NCBI GenBank assembly: GCA_963585895.1
Contig: OY757904.1
Span: 159,417,896-159,481,895, forward strand
Reading direction: 5' to 3'
Origin: Sepioteuthis lessoniana
Taxonomy: Eukaryota; Mollusca; Cephalopoda; Myopsida; Loliginidae
Length of the DNA stretch: 64,000 bases
Made by a program: the position numbers and the translations under genes. Of the stretch, positions 9,890-21,835 are shown piece by piece (the first letter of the stretch is position 1; each line of letters begins with the position of its first letter). The notes under the pieces were generated by a model. It worked only from the letters and a program-made list of their open reading frames with translations. It was not told the origin of the DNA and searched no databases.

Positions 9890-11300
9890 AAGTGTTTTAA
9901 AAACTCATAATGAATTTCACCAGGGCCGACAGTTGTTTTGTGTGATTTTTGGATGGTTTCTTTTAGTTCTGCTGGTGTAAAGGGTTTACTGTATTTTTCA
10001 GTGTTATGGGACTTGAAATTGAAGTTATGTTTCTCTGCTTTGGTGTTGAAAGTCAGAAATTGTCGATTGGAGTTGTGGAGAGATGAAATTGCTGAAAAGG
10101 TTTTAGCTAGTGTGTCTGCTACGTCTTTCTTGGTAGTTGCTTCTGTTTTATATTTCGTGGGGTGTTTGAGAGTGGTTAGTTGTATCTTTAGGGAGATTTT
10201 CCTAATCGTCTTTCAGATAGTGTTTTTTTTCTGGTGGAGTAGCCCTTTTGGTTGACATAGTTTTGTCAACTTTTCTTCTTGACTTCCTTTATGATTTTTC
10301 CCGTTTTTGCTATGAGGAGTTTGAAGGAGTTTAGATTGATGATTGTGATTTTTAAAATTTTCAAAAGGCAGCCATACGCAAGTGGATTGCTCTTTTACAG
10401 TCATCGTTAAACCAAGAAGTGTTGTATTTATTTGAGGTTGAGGTTTTTGCCATATTTTCCTTTGCAATAGAGATTAGAGTTTCGGTGAATTGCTTTATTT
10501 GGTTTCTGTTTGTTGAGTGTTTCAAAGACTTCCCAGTTTGCTGTATTTATTTTCCAATGAGCGATTCTATCCTCACAAAGATGTTTTTGACTTTCCACTA
10601 TGATAGGGAATTAGTCACTATTGCAGGGATCGTTATAGGCTTTCCATTCATAGTCGATGTAGCTTTCGGAATCGCATAAGTTTAAATTAGTGGCTGAGTA
10701 GGAATGGGTTGAAGTAGGTATTTGATTCATTGTTTACAATGCAGAGGTTATTAGTATTGATCCCTTTATGAAGATCTTTGCCCTTTTTTATTGGTTTTCT
10801 TGCAACCCAATATACTGCTGTGACTGTTTAGGTCACTCAGCAATAATTGGGGTTTAGGTATCTGTTCTATTATGTTGTTTGTTTTGATTTTGCTTATGGA
10901 GTCGTGCGGTGGACTGTAAATGGAGCAGATGTTTGTTGGCTTGTGTAGAGTTGTTTTGACAGCAATCGTTTGGAGTTCGGTGTCAATATTGATTTAGTGT
11001 TGAGGTATCTCTTTCCTAACTCGGATCGAGACACATCCTGAGACTCTGTTTCGGTCTTTTTAAAAATATCATCGTATAGTTGGTAGTGATTAAAATTGAT
11101 AAGATTTTTTTTGGAAAGTTTCTAGGAGTCAGATTATTTTGGGGTTCTGGAAGGTCAAAATTATTTCTCTTAGAATTGTTTTTGATGCTATTAGGCTTTT
11201 CTATCTCCATTTATTTAAAAAAAATCTGTTTTTGCTGTTGGGGAATCTGTGATTTCATTTGGGAGGGTCGACACTTTCAGTATTTCGCGACCAGATGACA
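9890..11300 (-). pseudogene. Endonuclease domain and linker of the LINE
   Basis: The minus strand reads SAPFTVHRTTP, LNPNYC, KGKDLHKGINTNNLCIVNN, a SNTYFNP block and YIDYEWKAYNDP followed by SD-FPIIVES. These match the late blocks of APE-type LINE endonucleases (a GDFNAHH-like block is degraded; the S-D-H-F-P-I box has lost its His to a stop). The linker down to the RT is frameshifted. The 5' limit of the element near 11300-11570 is unclear. Confidence 0.7.
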
Positions 11301-11574
11301 ACAGGGTATGATCCCTATTGGTTTGTGGGAAACGTTCTACTTTATTTTCATTATTCATCCTGAGGTTGTTTTAGTTTAAAAGTAGGTAGAAGGGTTGGAC
11401 ATCTGTGTGAATTTTATTTTGTGCGTGATTTTCTATTTTTGGGGGAGTGGTCTGAGTTTAAGCGATAGATTTTATGTATGCTTTTCTTGTGGTTATTTCA
11501 TTTGATTTCTTTTTATCTATTTGGACTTCTTTTCGATGAGTTTTTTTTTTGCTGAATTTTGGATGTAAATTCTT

Positions 11575-12170
11575 GTTATAAAATGGAAACTGTCATATTT
11601 CAAAGGATATGAGCTATCATTTTTAAAAGGTTGAAGCTATCATATTTTGTAAGGATATATGCTATAATTTTTTTAAACATGGAAGTAATTTCTTTGGATG
11701 TAAATTAATCCCTTTTAAACATATTTTTTAGGATATACGATATCATTTTTTAAAACAGTGAAGTTTTCATATTCTTAATGATATAAGCTGTCATTTTCTA
11801 AAATGAAAGAAGCCATCATATCTTTTAAGGATATAAACACTCATTAAAAATAGATGGAAGCCATCATATTTTTAGGATGTAAGTAAAAGTAAAGTTGGCG
11901 ACCGTAGTCGAGGGTGACCAGAAGGCTTCCTTTTCAATAGCTACTACACCGAGGTGTAGAGGAAGGCGCTATACATTTGGGAGGTAAGCTATCATTTTTT
12001 AAAGAATGTAAATTGAATTTTTTTATGCAAATTATCATATTATTTTTAGATGTTCAAAATATTATTTTTAAGGATATAAGCAATCATTTTTTAAAAGATG
12101 GAAGCTATCATATTTTAGAGTGTCAGTACAATTTTTAAAAAGATGTAAGTTATCATAGTATGTAAATTTC
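11575..12170. repeat. Minisatellite of about 48-base units
   Basis: Degenerate tandem units of the form gaagctatcatattttt then aaggatataagctatc then atttttaaaa. A SINE fragment interrupts the array at 11884-11985. The array lies immediately upstream (minus sense) of the LINE and could be its 5' monomers or an unrelated minisatellite. Confidence 0.75.
11884..11985 (-). repeat. SINE 3' fragment nested in the minisatellite
   Basis: Contains gttggcgaccgtagtcgagg, the reverse complement of the end of the SINE at 22190-22462, plus the preceding tagctactac block. A short gtaag occurs at both junctions and may be the target duplication. Confidence 0.65.
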
Positions 12171-12499
12171 AATGGTCTTTCCTGATATTAAACATATTTC
12201 CCGAACCAATAGACATTTTGAGATAGGCTCAATTTTTTAAAAATAAAATCGAAATGTGCACGTCGTTCTGTAAGACGAGCATATTTTCACGAATTCATTG
12301 AAATAGAATATTGCTGAATATTCCATGTTTTTGATGAATAACTTCCATATTTCAAGTTCGAGTTTGTTTAAATTTTCACTGTTTACTCTTAACAGCATAT
12401 CAATTCGATATATAAAAATAATCTGGTAATGTTTCACTGACAAAGCTGTTTTATTTTGAAAGGCTAAATTTTTTAAATTTGAAGATTGTTTTATCTAAT

Positions 12500-12530
12500 A
12501 ATAAATAAATAAATAAATAAATAAATAAGC
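12500..12530. repeat. (AAAT)n microsatellite
   Basis: About seven aaat units between AT-rich sequences. Confidence 0.9.
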
Positions 12531-12559
12531 TTAATTTTTTTTTATCAAGAAAAAGTATT

Positions 12560-13210
12560 TTCATCAATGAACACAATTTTGAAGAATTGTATTAGTACCC
12601 TTAATACTTTGTTGAAGCACCTGTTACATTTACTATTTCTTTCGAATGTTCTAGTAATGAATCGGTTAAATCACAAGTCTCCAGAGACGCCCATACCAAC
12701 ACTTCGGGGATGACTTGCGTCAGTTCTTCAAGATTTGATGGAAAGTGTTTTCTTAATTTCCTCTTGAGGATTCATGAAAAATTTTCTATTGGATTTGTAT
12801 CTGGGCTGTTGGCAGGTCAATCAAGAACAGGCATCAATATTTTGTAGATTTTGTTGTGTGGAGTGGAGCAAGATGAATCTATTATCTTTAAACTTGTCCT
12901 CCATGTATGTGATAAGGAAATGATCATGGACAGACATGCAACCCCAAACTATTTCTATTTTTATAGAAGGAATTTTATGCATTTTTTTACGCATTTCTTA
13001 TCATATCTCTCATATGACTATTTATAAACGTAAGAGCCAGGATCACCAAAGGAATTACGGAATCTTCATTCATCACTTGAGATAACCTTGTTCCATTGAT
13101 CATCAGACTAATTTTGATGATTTCTTGTTTGGAACTGCAGTTTGATCGTTTTGAACAAGTTCGTCTTGTTGACATCGAGATGGCAAGCTGGGAGCATCTC
13201 ACCTGGATAG
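12560..13210 (-). pseudogene. Tc1-like transposase remnant
   Basis: The minus strand reads WNKVISSDE then RFRNSFGDPGSYVYK (first catalytic Asp region of Tc1-like DDE enzymes), SVHDHFLITYMEDKFK-like blocks, then PANSPDTNPIENFS and ILKRKLR (catalytic Glu in NPIEN). Trp codons flanking PANSPDTNPIENFS have become stops (TGA). The middle catalytic block is degraded and no clear terminal inverted repeats were found. An old, dead copy. Confidence 0.7.
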
Positions 13211-13618
13211 CTGTCTCATTTTGAGTCTTGAAACTTTCAATAACTCATAAATAAAGTTTTTTTTATGACTTCGACATATCCTTAACTCTTGTTATTTATG
13301 ATACAAAGCGATAATGTATTTAACACCGAAAATTCTACTTTTTTTATACAAATACTTTGACATTGAGAATACTCATGAAATTACGGCATATGTAAATTAT
13401 TAAATCTAAATCAACATGGAGGAAATGCCAGATTATTTATATTTAGGTATTGGATAAATGTCTTAATGATATAATTAAACACCGATGTACAAATTTAATA
13501 AATTTTATTTCTTTAAATTAAGTGAAAAGTTTGTCAAAAAAATAGTTGCAAAATCTTTCCTTGTAAGAAATGATAACATTTGTTAGCTCGTAAATATTCT
13601 CCAATATCTACATTACAA

Positions 13619-14110
13619 GTGTCACGTGATATCCCACTGGGAGGAGGAAGATTAATACTATCCTCCTGTTTTGAATTAATAGTATCTAGCCGTCAAAAAA
13701 GTGACCGTTAAGAGAGAATGTGGGTCACAGAGGTCGGGATGAGGACCAACAGATGTTTGTACCCAGTAACCGGACTTGGGTGGAATCTAGTAGCCCTAAG
13801 AAATCGGCTGACCAGGAAGGAGGAAGAGAGAAGCCAAATGATTGGCTGGGACCTCAAAACGGAAGTGGGGACCCCTTCCCCTCAGCGGAAATAGATAGTA
13901 AGAAATTAGTTTTTGAGCAGGGTTCGTAGCGGGCGGACGAACCATAGCCATTCTACTCCGGGTGGAAGACAAAAGAATTACTGAGACACGAAGGACCCCA
14001 GGTTCTTCAAGCCAGTGTAAAAAAATAGAATAAAGTCTATTAGCCCGTGAAAGAAGAAAGATTCTCCAGTGGAACACCATCGAAAAATAAGATAAGTGAC
14101 TTTGGGACCA
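13619..14110 (+). other. Possible solo LTR
   Basis: Less AT-rich than its surroundings, starts tgtcacgtgatatccc, and carries aataaagtctattagcc (a polyadenylation-like signal) near its right side. No second copy or clear target duplication is present in the window, so this is only a candidate. The open frames in it are not recognisable proteins. A short (CT)n follows at 14143. Confidence 0.25.
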
Positions 14111-14169
14111 TTTCTCCTTTATACCCAAATTTTGTATACCACTCTCTCTCTCTCTCTCTCTCAATTTGA

Positions 14170-16025
14170 TAAAAAACTAAAGTCCAGAAGAGACATTTAT
14201 ATTCGTGGACTATTCAATTATTATATGTTTTGACAGTTTAAAAGTGTATATAACTGTAGTAAAGGAATTCATGTACTTTTATGTTACCATGTGGTCTATT
14301 TCATGCTTCCTTTCCAGCTTCTATTCGCCTTATGTTATCTTGCTTAGAATTGTCCTACTAATTCCTAAAATACCACACGGGAAACTGGAGTTGCCGACTG
14401 CTACAATATAATATTATTACGACTAAAACCTATAGGCTCATTATCTTCCATTGTCGAGGGGAAGGAAGTTTAGCGGCCTGGTGGGTGTGTGATAGTGTGA
14501 AATTTGGAACCCCTTGCCAGCGGCGGTCAGTCTGGTCCTAAATTAATCCCTCACGTAATATGCCAGTTCTTATATGCCTGAGAGAAAAACTCTGAACGAG
14601 GACTTATTCTATAGGGGATCAAGTGCCAACCTGCCCCGTCTTCACACGTGCGAAAATAAAGTCCCGTTTTGGGATTTTAGTCAATTTGCCGTCACACAAG
14701 AAAGAAATTTTCATGCTTTCAGTATTTCCGTTTTCTAAATATAGATGATATATTTTTTATGTGTAAAAGATATTTGTGTGAGTATGTCCCTACGTAGGAG
14801 AGACAGCATATCTATATGCTAATATGTTGGTGGATGCAACTAAAATTCAACAGTAATCGAAGATTGAAATGGTAGTATAAGAATTTCTAGTAAAACAAAA
14901 TTTTTTTATTCAATTTAAAATAATCGAGCATTTTTGAAAGAACAGAATGTGAGATTTTCTCTTAAAAGAAATAAACTTGAAAGTTTTGAGTTGATTTATA
15001 GAATGAATCTATAATTCAACTGAAGATTTATCTATTTCATTGCTTATTTATAAGATTGAGATAGGTTCAATTTTTTTAAAAAGTTGATGATTAATCTATG
15101 ATTCTAATTGGTTAAAATGTATTTTAAGAAATTATTATTTTTTTTTATCCTTCAAAATCTATCCCGACAAATCAAATACTGTCTTCTGTGAATTCTCAAA
15201 GACATTCTAAAACGATCGGGTAAGCGCCAATTGGTCGATAAATGTAAAAATACAGATATAAAATTATAGCTTCTTGATGTTATTTTTGCTTAAAAGTTAA
15301 TACTTTTTTAAAAATTTTACTTTGGAAACCAGTTGTTTTTGCTCATATACCAAATTAATATACACTTAAAAGTAAACTGTCCAATTAAAAAACCCGAGCG
15401 AGAAATATGAAAGTTATTCGTCAGAACAGAATATTTGTGTAGTATTGTCTTACTTCGGTTTATTGCTAAATTCTTTGGGGAAAGGGCTCTAAACTTTGCT
15501 ATTTCGCCTGTTTTAAAGTATTTAATAGACGCGCTTGTGTTTCCCATTTCATTAAGTTGATAACTGTCCTTGTAAGCACTTAATTTCTGGTAAGTATGTA
15601 TCCACACTACTCAATTATCCACTGAAAACAAACAAACCTTCAACGTAATAAAATAATGTCAATAAACATGTTGTCCTTAACTGAACATGTCTGTATTTAT
15701 CATTTGAACTTAAGTCCATGCCTTTCTGACCATTGATTTCACAATTGTCCCTGCATTAATCGTTTATACCAAAGGCAAAAAAGAGAAAAAAAAAGCCTAA
15801 TAAATCTGATGGTGACAAGCAAAATAAAAACATATAAGCACGCGGGTGATAAATATATTGTTCTATGAAAAAAAATCCTTGTTTTATGATTTTTTTGTCG
15901 GTTATTTTTTCTTGTTTCGTTTGAAAGTCGACAATTTCTATTCGCCAACTTTTATGACATTTGTTTTTCTGTTTTCTTTTCACAACTATTTTTATTCGTG
16001 TGTTGTTGCTTTTTACAGTAAATAT
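14170..16025. other. No gene seen
   Basis: AT-rich sequence. Open frames up to about 96 residues (15317-15607 minus, 15846-16106 plus) are low-complexity and resemble nothing I know. A slightly richer patch lies at 14450-14690. Confidence 0.45.
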
Positions 16026-16029
16026 ACAT

Positions 16030-16598
16030 TGAGTTTGCTCGTTACACGGGTGAGTAAAAAGTTTTGCAATATTTTCGTAGTACGAACTAGATTACAACGC
16101 GTATAACTCATGACAGAAGCAATTTAAACCGTGGTAGATACTCACCGTGGTTGGTAGAGTCGTGGTAGTTGGTGCGCTGGCACGTTGTGCATAGCTTCAT
16201 TCCACGTGTGATTTGAAAGCCGGACAGATGAAAGTGCTACGTATCTAATTAGAGAACTTATGTTTTACAAATTCGAACTGGTCCATAAAACTGCAGAAGA
16301 AACCAAAAACTTTTATTGGGCGAAAGGTGAAGGAGTAATTGATCATAGAACTGTTGCCAGTTGTTTCGATAAATTTCCCTCGGGTTGCCAGAACCTTGAC
16401 GATCAGGTAAGATTAGATAGGCCTAAAACCATGGATTCTGAGGTTGTTCTCAAAACCAAATGGGCAAATTTGACGGGAAGCATCTGGAGAGTATCAAGCC
16501 AGCTCGACAACTTAGAATCCAGTATAGTTGGTCACCTTCACGACCTCGGGAAAACACCCGGAATCACGTTACCAATATATTGCAAAACGTTTGACTGA
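16030..16598 (+). pseudogene. Mariner element, 5' half (transposase helix-turn-helix region)
   Basis: A frame starting at 16260 reads FELVHKTAEETKNFYWAKGE, GVIDHRTVASCFDKFPSGC, NLDDQVRLDRPKTMDSE and SIVGHLHDLGKT. This is the N-terminal DNA-binding region of SETMAR-type mariner transposases (normally about 340 residues). Upstream, gtgagtaaaaagttttgc near 16050 looks like a mariner terminal repeat. The catalytic half is missing after about residue 112. Confidence 0.85.
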
Positions 16599-16689
16599 CG
16601 CCAGTATTTTTTATGCTAACACAAATGGCTTGCAAGACACAGGTCAATTGGCCGCGCAATTACCATGTCTCGTTAATTTGACGTCACTT

Positions 16690-16800
16690 GTTTACGATAT
16701 GAACTGGTGGCTTAGCTGTATAGCTTCGGCACTACCATCTATGGTCGCTAGTTCGATCTCCAATGAAGGAGATCACAGGATACACTGCTGGTGAGACCTA
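16690..16800 (+). repeat. tRNA-like SINE head
   Basis: Contains an A-box-like ggtggcttagctgta and a B-box-like tagttcgatctcc about 45 bases later, spaced as in a tRNA-derived pol III promoter. It does not fold as a complete tRNA by eye, so a SINE head is likelier than a functional tRNA gene. Confidence 0.4.
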
Positions 16801-17510
16801 ATAAGGTCGAAATAGCTGTACAGTGCGTCGTGCGAGAGTGTTCACCGGATTTTCTGGTAATTCAATTCAAAATATAATTCCTCTACTTAAAAAGGAATAT
16901 TTAGATCTGCCTTAAATAACTTGTTTTAAATTTGATCCTCACTTTGTTCACCGCCCGTAATTTTTTGTGCCGGGTTAAGGTAACTCTTATAAATATAAGC
17001 GTGTCTATTATAACGTGATGGTTGATAAGTTTGATTCAAAGACCGAATATCCAGTAAAATGTGTTCGATTTTCATTGAACTCTGAGAGAATTATATATCT
17101 TTATTTTTCTGTGGGGCGAAAGAACCCGACAAATTAATCCCTGAATCCCTCCTCCGCAAAATATAACATGGCATCCGCGGAGCCATAGAGTCCACGTTTG
17201 AGGACCAATGTCCTTCTATCAAACGGTTGTTGGCTTAAAAAATTAAGAAAATCTCTGAACAGATTAGAATAGTGCAATGAACACTTTTAAATCAGTCTCT
17301 GCCAACATATTTCTTCAAAATGTGACTTTGATATCATGTTTTGTTTAAATCAGAAAATCAATAAAGAGCTTCACTTTTTCTTCTTCTGTTAATAACAAAA
17401 TGGGAGAAATGTCACATCAAACGAATAGATTTAAAAGATCTTTATATATATATATATAATCTCCAATTCATATACACAAAGTTTTTTTTATTGTTGGAAC
17501 TCATGAGCCA
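16801..17510. other. No gene seen
   Basis: AT-rich with a short (TA)n at 17440-17458. No recognisable coding or repeat structure. Confidence 0.4.
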
Positions 17511-17514
17511 GGTT

Positions 17515-17678
17515 AACCTATGGACTCCCACACATGGACACACCAACAAAAACTTAATTTCATCAGCTCTGTGCAGACATTGGGTGTTGTCTATGGCTCT
17601 TGCCAAGAGCGATCAGCAATAGGGACGGATAGTGAGAAAAAGTCAAAGGAATCCGAAATGTCGGTGCGCTTTAAAGAT

Positions 17679-17709
<31 letters not shown>
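17515..17709 (+). mobile_element. 3' end of an RTE-like LINE
   Basis: Divergent relative of the 3' end at 50200-50392: ctatggactcccacacatgg, a gccaagagcgat block, gggacggatagtgag, then a (GAT)n tail at 17683-17709. Only the last about 190 bases remain, as expected for a 5'-truncated LINE insertion. Terminal (GAT)n instead of poly(A) is the family's tail. Confidence 0.65.
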
Positions 17710-18262
17710 CTTAAATTATATCTCAGTTAATTCTTGTATTTCTTGAATGATCTTGGTTGTATTAATCGATTATTCAAGTATTTTAAAGATAAAATCAGTT
17801 GTTATAAAATAGATCGGTGAGATCTATTTTTGACATGTTGTGTGATATTCAAGTTGAGTCTTAGATACAGTAGGTTCAAAGATTATGATGGACTACCGTT
17901 GAACTCAAGGTCAATCTGAAACCAGATCTCTCATCAGATGGTTTTAGTTAGGCGAACAAAACGGCTGTAGAGATAGAAATAAGTTAGTGAGTTAGTGAGA
18001 AGATCTCAACGTGAGAGGATGAACGATCCACCTTGCTCACATTCGGGGACAAGTCGATATGAAATAAAAATGAAATGTACACATAATGTTATGGTCGCAT
18101 TGTCATTCATAATCAACGCATAAAAACAAAAATTGTGACATGAATGGGGCATCGGAACGACACCAAACGACAAGACTACCGACTAAAGAAGAAGCAAAGT
18201 GAAATAAATTGAGGAGCTGGGAGCAGTACGATCTGACAGTGCGGCCCATAACTCTATCTCAC

Positions 18263-18298
<36 letters not shown>

Positions 18299-18365
18299 GT
18301 ACCTCGGTAGAATAACGACAGTATACAACACAATCCTGTAATATAAACATAGAAACAATTCATTT
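17710..18365. other. No gene; (TA)n at 18265-18297
   Basis: AT-rich with one (TA)n microsatellite. No recognisable coding sequence. Confidence 0.45.
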
Positions 18366-18500
18366 GCTACCCTTGGGAAAGGTATGAACCCCCTTATCCT
18401 CCCAGCTATGGGTTAAATAGTACTACTACTGTTCTTCTAGGAGAATGGCCTAGGCATTAAATAACCTATAAAGGTTGGTATGCCATTAAACAAAGAAAAC
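18366..18500 (+). repeat. Short SINE, 3' half with LINE-type tail
   Basis: Reads acccttgggaaaggtatg, ccttatcctcccagc, gggttaaatagtactactac, then ggcattaaataacctataaa and ggttggtatgcc. The last part matches the LINE tail at 7384. A sister copy lies at 55440-55572, and the intact head is seen at 62265. No coding capacity. Confidence 0.7.
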
Positions 18501-18800
18501 GAAACGAATTCATTTGCTCTCGTCTTATTAATGATAAGATATGTTCATTAATCATAGAATACTCATTTTATAGAATAGAAACAAGTGTGGACTGAAATTA
18601 TTACAAATTAGTCAAAAAGCACACTTGATTGTGCGTAGTAAAATGTTTCTACAAAACTGAGAAAGTGTCTAAATTGTATTAATTTAATATGGTGCATCAA
18701 TCGAACAAATTAAAAAAAATGTTGCCTAGAATTGAATAAGAAAATTAAAATAGTGCTCAAGGAAGTTGTAACCATATATATATATATATGTATACATAAA

Positions 18801-19080
18801 TGTAGCTGTGGTGACGGATGACTTGGGAACCAGGGCACACAGTCTATTTTACTGGTTAAACGCCAAGTCGGAGAGAGAAAAGGACGGCGTTATTCTGCGT
18901 CCCCGGAAAATTATTTACCTCCCCCAATCAGTGAATATGATGTGAACTAAAATGTAGGAAGATATACTTCTAACAACAGACCCCTCTGCAGTATTGTATG
19001 TAAATTAGATAGGCTCATAAGAGCTATAATTAAGTATGAACCGACTTCCGGGTAATGCAATTAACCAGTGAACATCTACT
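18801..19080 (+). repeat. Putative 5' LTR and leader of gypsy 1
   Basis: Begins tgtagctgtggtgacggatg, includes ggcgttattctgcg, and runs to the gag start. The last part (gaacatctactctgcgagat) is found again at 22510. The LTR end and primer site are not certain because no 3' LTR is available to compare. Confidence 0.45.
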
Positions 19081-19104
19081 CTGCGAGATATACACATCAT
19101 AACA

Positions 19105-19580
19105 ATGGATTTGCCGAGAGAAACCTTAACCACTCTAGACGAATCGGAGCATATAGAAACATGGATCAGATGTTTCGCAGCTTTAACTAGAGTTAAGAAA
19201 TTAAAAGACGAAAAAGCAAGTGGAATAGACAATGAAAACGCAGACCGATTACTGGCTACGGCAGGCTGTGAAACTGTGAAGAATATATCAACAATGGCTT
19301 ACTCCAGTGTAGAAGAACAATTAACTTATGAAAAGATTGTTAGAATGATTGACGAAACATATACAACCTCCACGAAACAAAAAAAGTAGTTGCCGCAAGA
19401 AAAAAATCATGTAGACGAGACAGTACCTAAACAAGTCTAAAATACAATAAGTTTGCAGATTAAAAAGGCATTTAAATATTGCGAATCTGAAAAATTGGAA
19501 ACAAAAGACATGACTTCGGGTGATTATTAATCATTCTCAGATTATTAGAAGGCATGCAGGACGCATCACACAAACACAAC
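19105..19580 (+). pseudogene. gag of gypsy 1 (N-terminal part)
   Basis: Opens at ATG 19105 with MDLPRETLTTLDESEHIE, then WIRCFAALTRVKKLKDEKA, LLATAGCETVKNISTMAY and a YEKIVRMI block. This is the capsid-like gag of a gypsy group common in invertebrates. After a stop at 19387 the frame resumes in pieces (VAARKKS; LLIILRLLEGMQDASHKHNI) up to the mariner insertion. It would form the particle core in an active element. Confidence 0.8.
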
Positions 19581-19583
19581 ATA

Positions 19584-20401
19584 TGAGGATCATTAAATAA
19601 GTTTTCAGACTTTTTTCGTATGGCCACTTTTATTGATAGTACACACATGAAACTCAAGTCCCCTTCAAAGTATTCTCCTCCCGGTGCAATGCACTTGTTG
19701 TACCGTTCCAACAACTTATGGAAGGCCCCATGGAGTTCCTCTTGTGTGAGCATGTCATTCACCTTCGTCACAGGCTCTTTCATCTCCTCAATTGTCTTAT
19801 AACGACAGCCTCTGAGCTTAGGGAATAAGCAAAAGTCACAGGGAGCAAGGTCTGGACTATAGGGAGGCTGAGGAACTGTCTTGATGCCCCTCTTGATCAA
19901 ATAGTCTGTGACAAGGATGGAGTTGTGGACTGGTGTATTGTCCTGCTGGAAATGCCACTGACCCGATTTGAAGAGTGCTAGCCTCTTCCGACCGAATCTC
20001 TTTCTGAACTCCCTTAAAACCTCAACATCATCTCTCACTGACTCCCTGCCTTCCTTGAATCTCTTATGCTACTCAAAAACTGATGCTCTGTTCATGCAAG
20101 ATGCTCCAAAAGCAGCCTGAAGCATTCCATAGGTTTCTGTGGCATTTTTTCCAAGTTTAAAATAGAATTTTATTGCCTATCGTTTTTCTAAAGTGTCAGA
20201 TTGCATTTTTGAAATCCCACAGCTGTGATAATCAGTAGGGTGTATTCCAATTGCTGCTGTAGCTGTTCATTTGAATTTGAAATCATAAAAATTGGTCAGT
20301 CATCTCATAAGATGTATAGCAATAACATACTTAATTTCAAGAGTCTACGACAATTTTAAATGCCTATACAAAAAGTCTGGAAACTTATTGAAGGCACCAC
20401 G
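19584..20401 (-). mobile_element. Mariner 1, internally deleted, inserted in gag
   Basis: An 818-base element bounded by TA dinucleotides (19582-19583 and 20402-20403). Inverted ends share aataagttt-cagactttttt. Removing it rejoins gag as HKHNI followed by LERL. The minus strand keeps an N-terminal block (NATETYGMLQAAFGASCMNR) and the catalytic C-terminal half (QDNTPVHNS; YSPDLAPCDFCLFPKLRGCR, with the two Asp of the DD34D motif). The region encoding the first catalytic Asp is deleted, so it is non-autonomous. Confidence 0.9.
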
Positions 20402-20403
20402 TA

Positions 20404-20950
20404 CTTGAAAGGTTATAGGTAAGTAACATGAATTTAGAAGCGAGGACAGAATTTTTGCAACAGTTATAATTGATTATAGAATTTGATCAACAAAAAGATT
20501 ATCAAAAGACCTAAAACAATCAAGTTCGTGGTCAAATAAAAATATTGTGGCAAGTAACATGAGAAAAATAAGAATAAACGCCAACCCCTAGGAAAAATAT
20601 GTTCAAATCACAAAAAGGAAGATTATTTTCAGGTGATATGCAATTACAAAATAAGAATAAAAAAGGGTTGAAGACACAAATCCTCAAACAGGAAATGCCT
20701 AAATATATGCAAAAAATATACCCATTAACACCGGAGAAGATATAAAGTTGAACTGCAAAATTTTTCACGTGCAAGTCGACATTCGTAATGATGTCACTTT
20801 AATATTGAGAAAAGTTTGGGGAAAATGAGCAAAGTAAAATTGAGAAAGAACAACTTCCAGTTGAAGTAATTCAACGGAAGTGTAAATAAAGTATAAGTCA
20901 ATTCTGAAGGGACTTTCCAAACAAAAAAGGGATTCGAAATTATACTCATT
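20404..20950 (+). pseudogene. gag C-terminus and protease of gypsy 1
   Basis: Continues directly from the mariner: VSNMNLEARTEFLQQL, then a degraded zinc-knuckle region (KNMFKSQKGRLFSGD, cysteines lost), then a protease-like stretch with DVTLILRKVWGK. The catalytic Asp-Thr-Gly has decayed. Frameshifts separate the pieces. Confidence 0.6.
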
Positions 20951-20952
20951 AC

Positions 20953-21283
20953 CATCATCATCATCATCATCATCATCATGTCGTACCGCTAGCACGGATA
21001 TCCCTGACCCTCTCTCGCCACTTCTCTCTATCATTCATCGCTATTGGCAGGTCTTCAGGGCTACATCCCGTATCCTCACATAGCTGCTGTATGTATGTTC
21101 GAGCTGGTCGTCCTGCTTTTGCTCGGCCATATGCGGGGGTCCATAGGAGTACATCGCTGATGAGTTCGTCCTTGTTTCTCCAGCAGTGTCCTGCGTATCT
21201 TGTTCGTCTAACTTGTATAGTTTTCGTGATGGGAGGCAGGTGGCCGTATAGCTGGTGTCTTGTGAGGTATTGCCGCCTAGGCT
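20953..21283 (-). mobile_element. RTE-like LINE, 5'-truncated 3' end, inserted in gypsy 1
   Basis: The minus strand is open for 106 residues: HQLYGHLPPITKTIQVRR, GHCWRNKDELISDVLLW, GRAKAGRPARTYIQQLCEDT and EKWRERVRDIRA, then (GAT)n at 20953-20980. It matches the C-terminus of the LINE at 48880-50392 and lacks the frameshift that copy has. The uninterrupted frame suggests one of the younger insertions here. Confidence 0.85.
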
Positions 21284-21780
21284 TAGTAGCATGCAATGAA
21301 AATCATGGACTATTAAGAACTGGTATGTTGAAAATGGATGTCATAAAACTCATTCATTTTTAAAAGCAGAAGAAAACAACATAGGATTGTTAAAAGGTTA
21401 CATGACGAGCATTCGTTTAAAGGAAAATCATCATCCAAGCTTTATGGAAACTAGAAAGTTACCAATTAATACCGTACCTATAGTAATGTCCAAATAAAAT
21501 GATACAAGGAATACTAGAAAAAGATTCCCTAGGAGGTAGCAATTGGGTTTAACCGATTGTAGAATACGAAAACCTTATAGGGATTTAAGAATATGTGGAG
21601 ATTTCAAGATGGGTGTGAATCGTTTCCATTGCCAGATATTGAAACTGCGAGCCATGAATTAACAACAATGAAATATTTTGCAAAGAAGGTTAAAATTATA
21701 AGCCTAATGATTGCGATATTTGAAAGAAGTAGATTATATCAAATGATGCCCAAAATGTGCTGAAATAAAATATAAATGAA
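21284..21780 (+). pseudogene. Partial RT of gypsy 1
   Basis: Resumes after the LINE with VACNENHGLLRTG, then GLLKGYMTSIRLKENHHPS, then RT blocks GILEKDSLGGSNWV and FPLPDIETASHELTTMKYF. The RT stops before the catalytic YxDD box, which is deleted. Stops and frameshifts are present. Confidence 0.65.
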
Positions 21781-21835
21781 TAAAATATAATTAAATAAAT
21801 CAAAGTTCACTCGCAGACCAAAGGAAAAGAGCCGT

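Larger units (their letters stand above)
7384..11300 (-). mobile_element. LINE with endonuclease, RT and RNase H (I-like/jockey superfamily)
   Basis: Read on the minus strand it gives an apurinic-type endonuclease region, an RT and an RNase H in that order, then a 3' UTR. RNase H after the RT is typical of I, Nimb and related clades. The whole coding region has frameshifts and stops. Two internal tandem duplications (9601-9830 and 8431-8660) are specific to this copy. Its 3' end is shared with small retroposons in the window. A minisatellite lies just upstream of its 5' side at 11575-12170. Confidence 0.8.

Noticed and set aside
12200-12245. Similarity of gataggctcaattttttaa to a stretch at 15058
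   Set aside because: Too short and too AT-rich to call a repeat family from two occurrences.
19105-19389. Host gene with a short ORF starting MDLPRETL
   Set aside because: The conserved blocks are those of a gypsy gag, and they continue across the mariner into zinc-knuckle and protease remnants.
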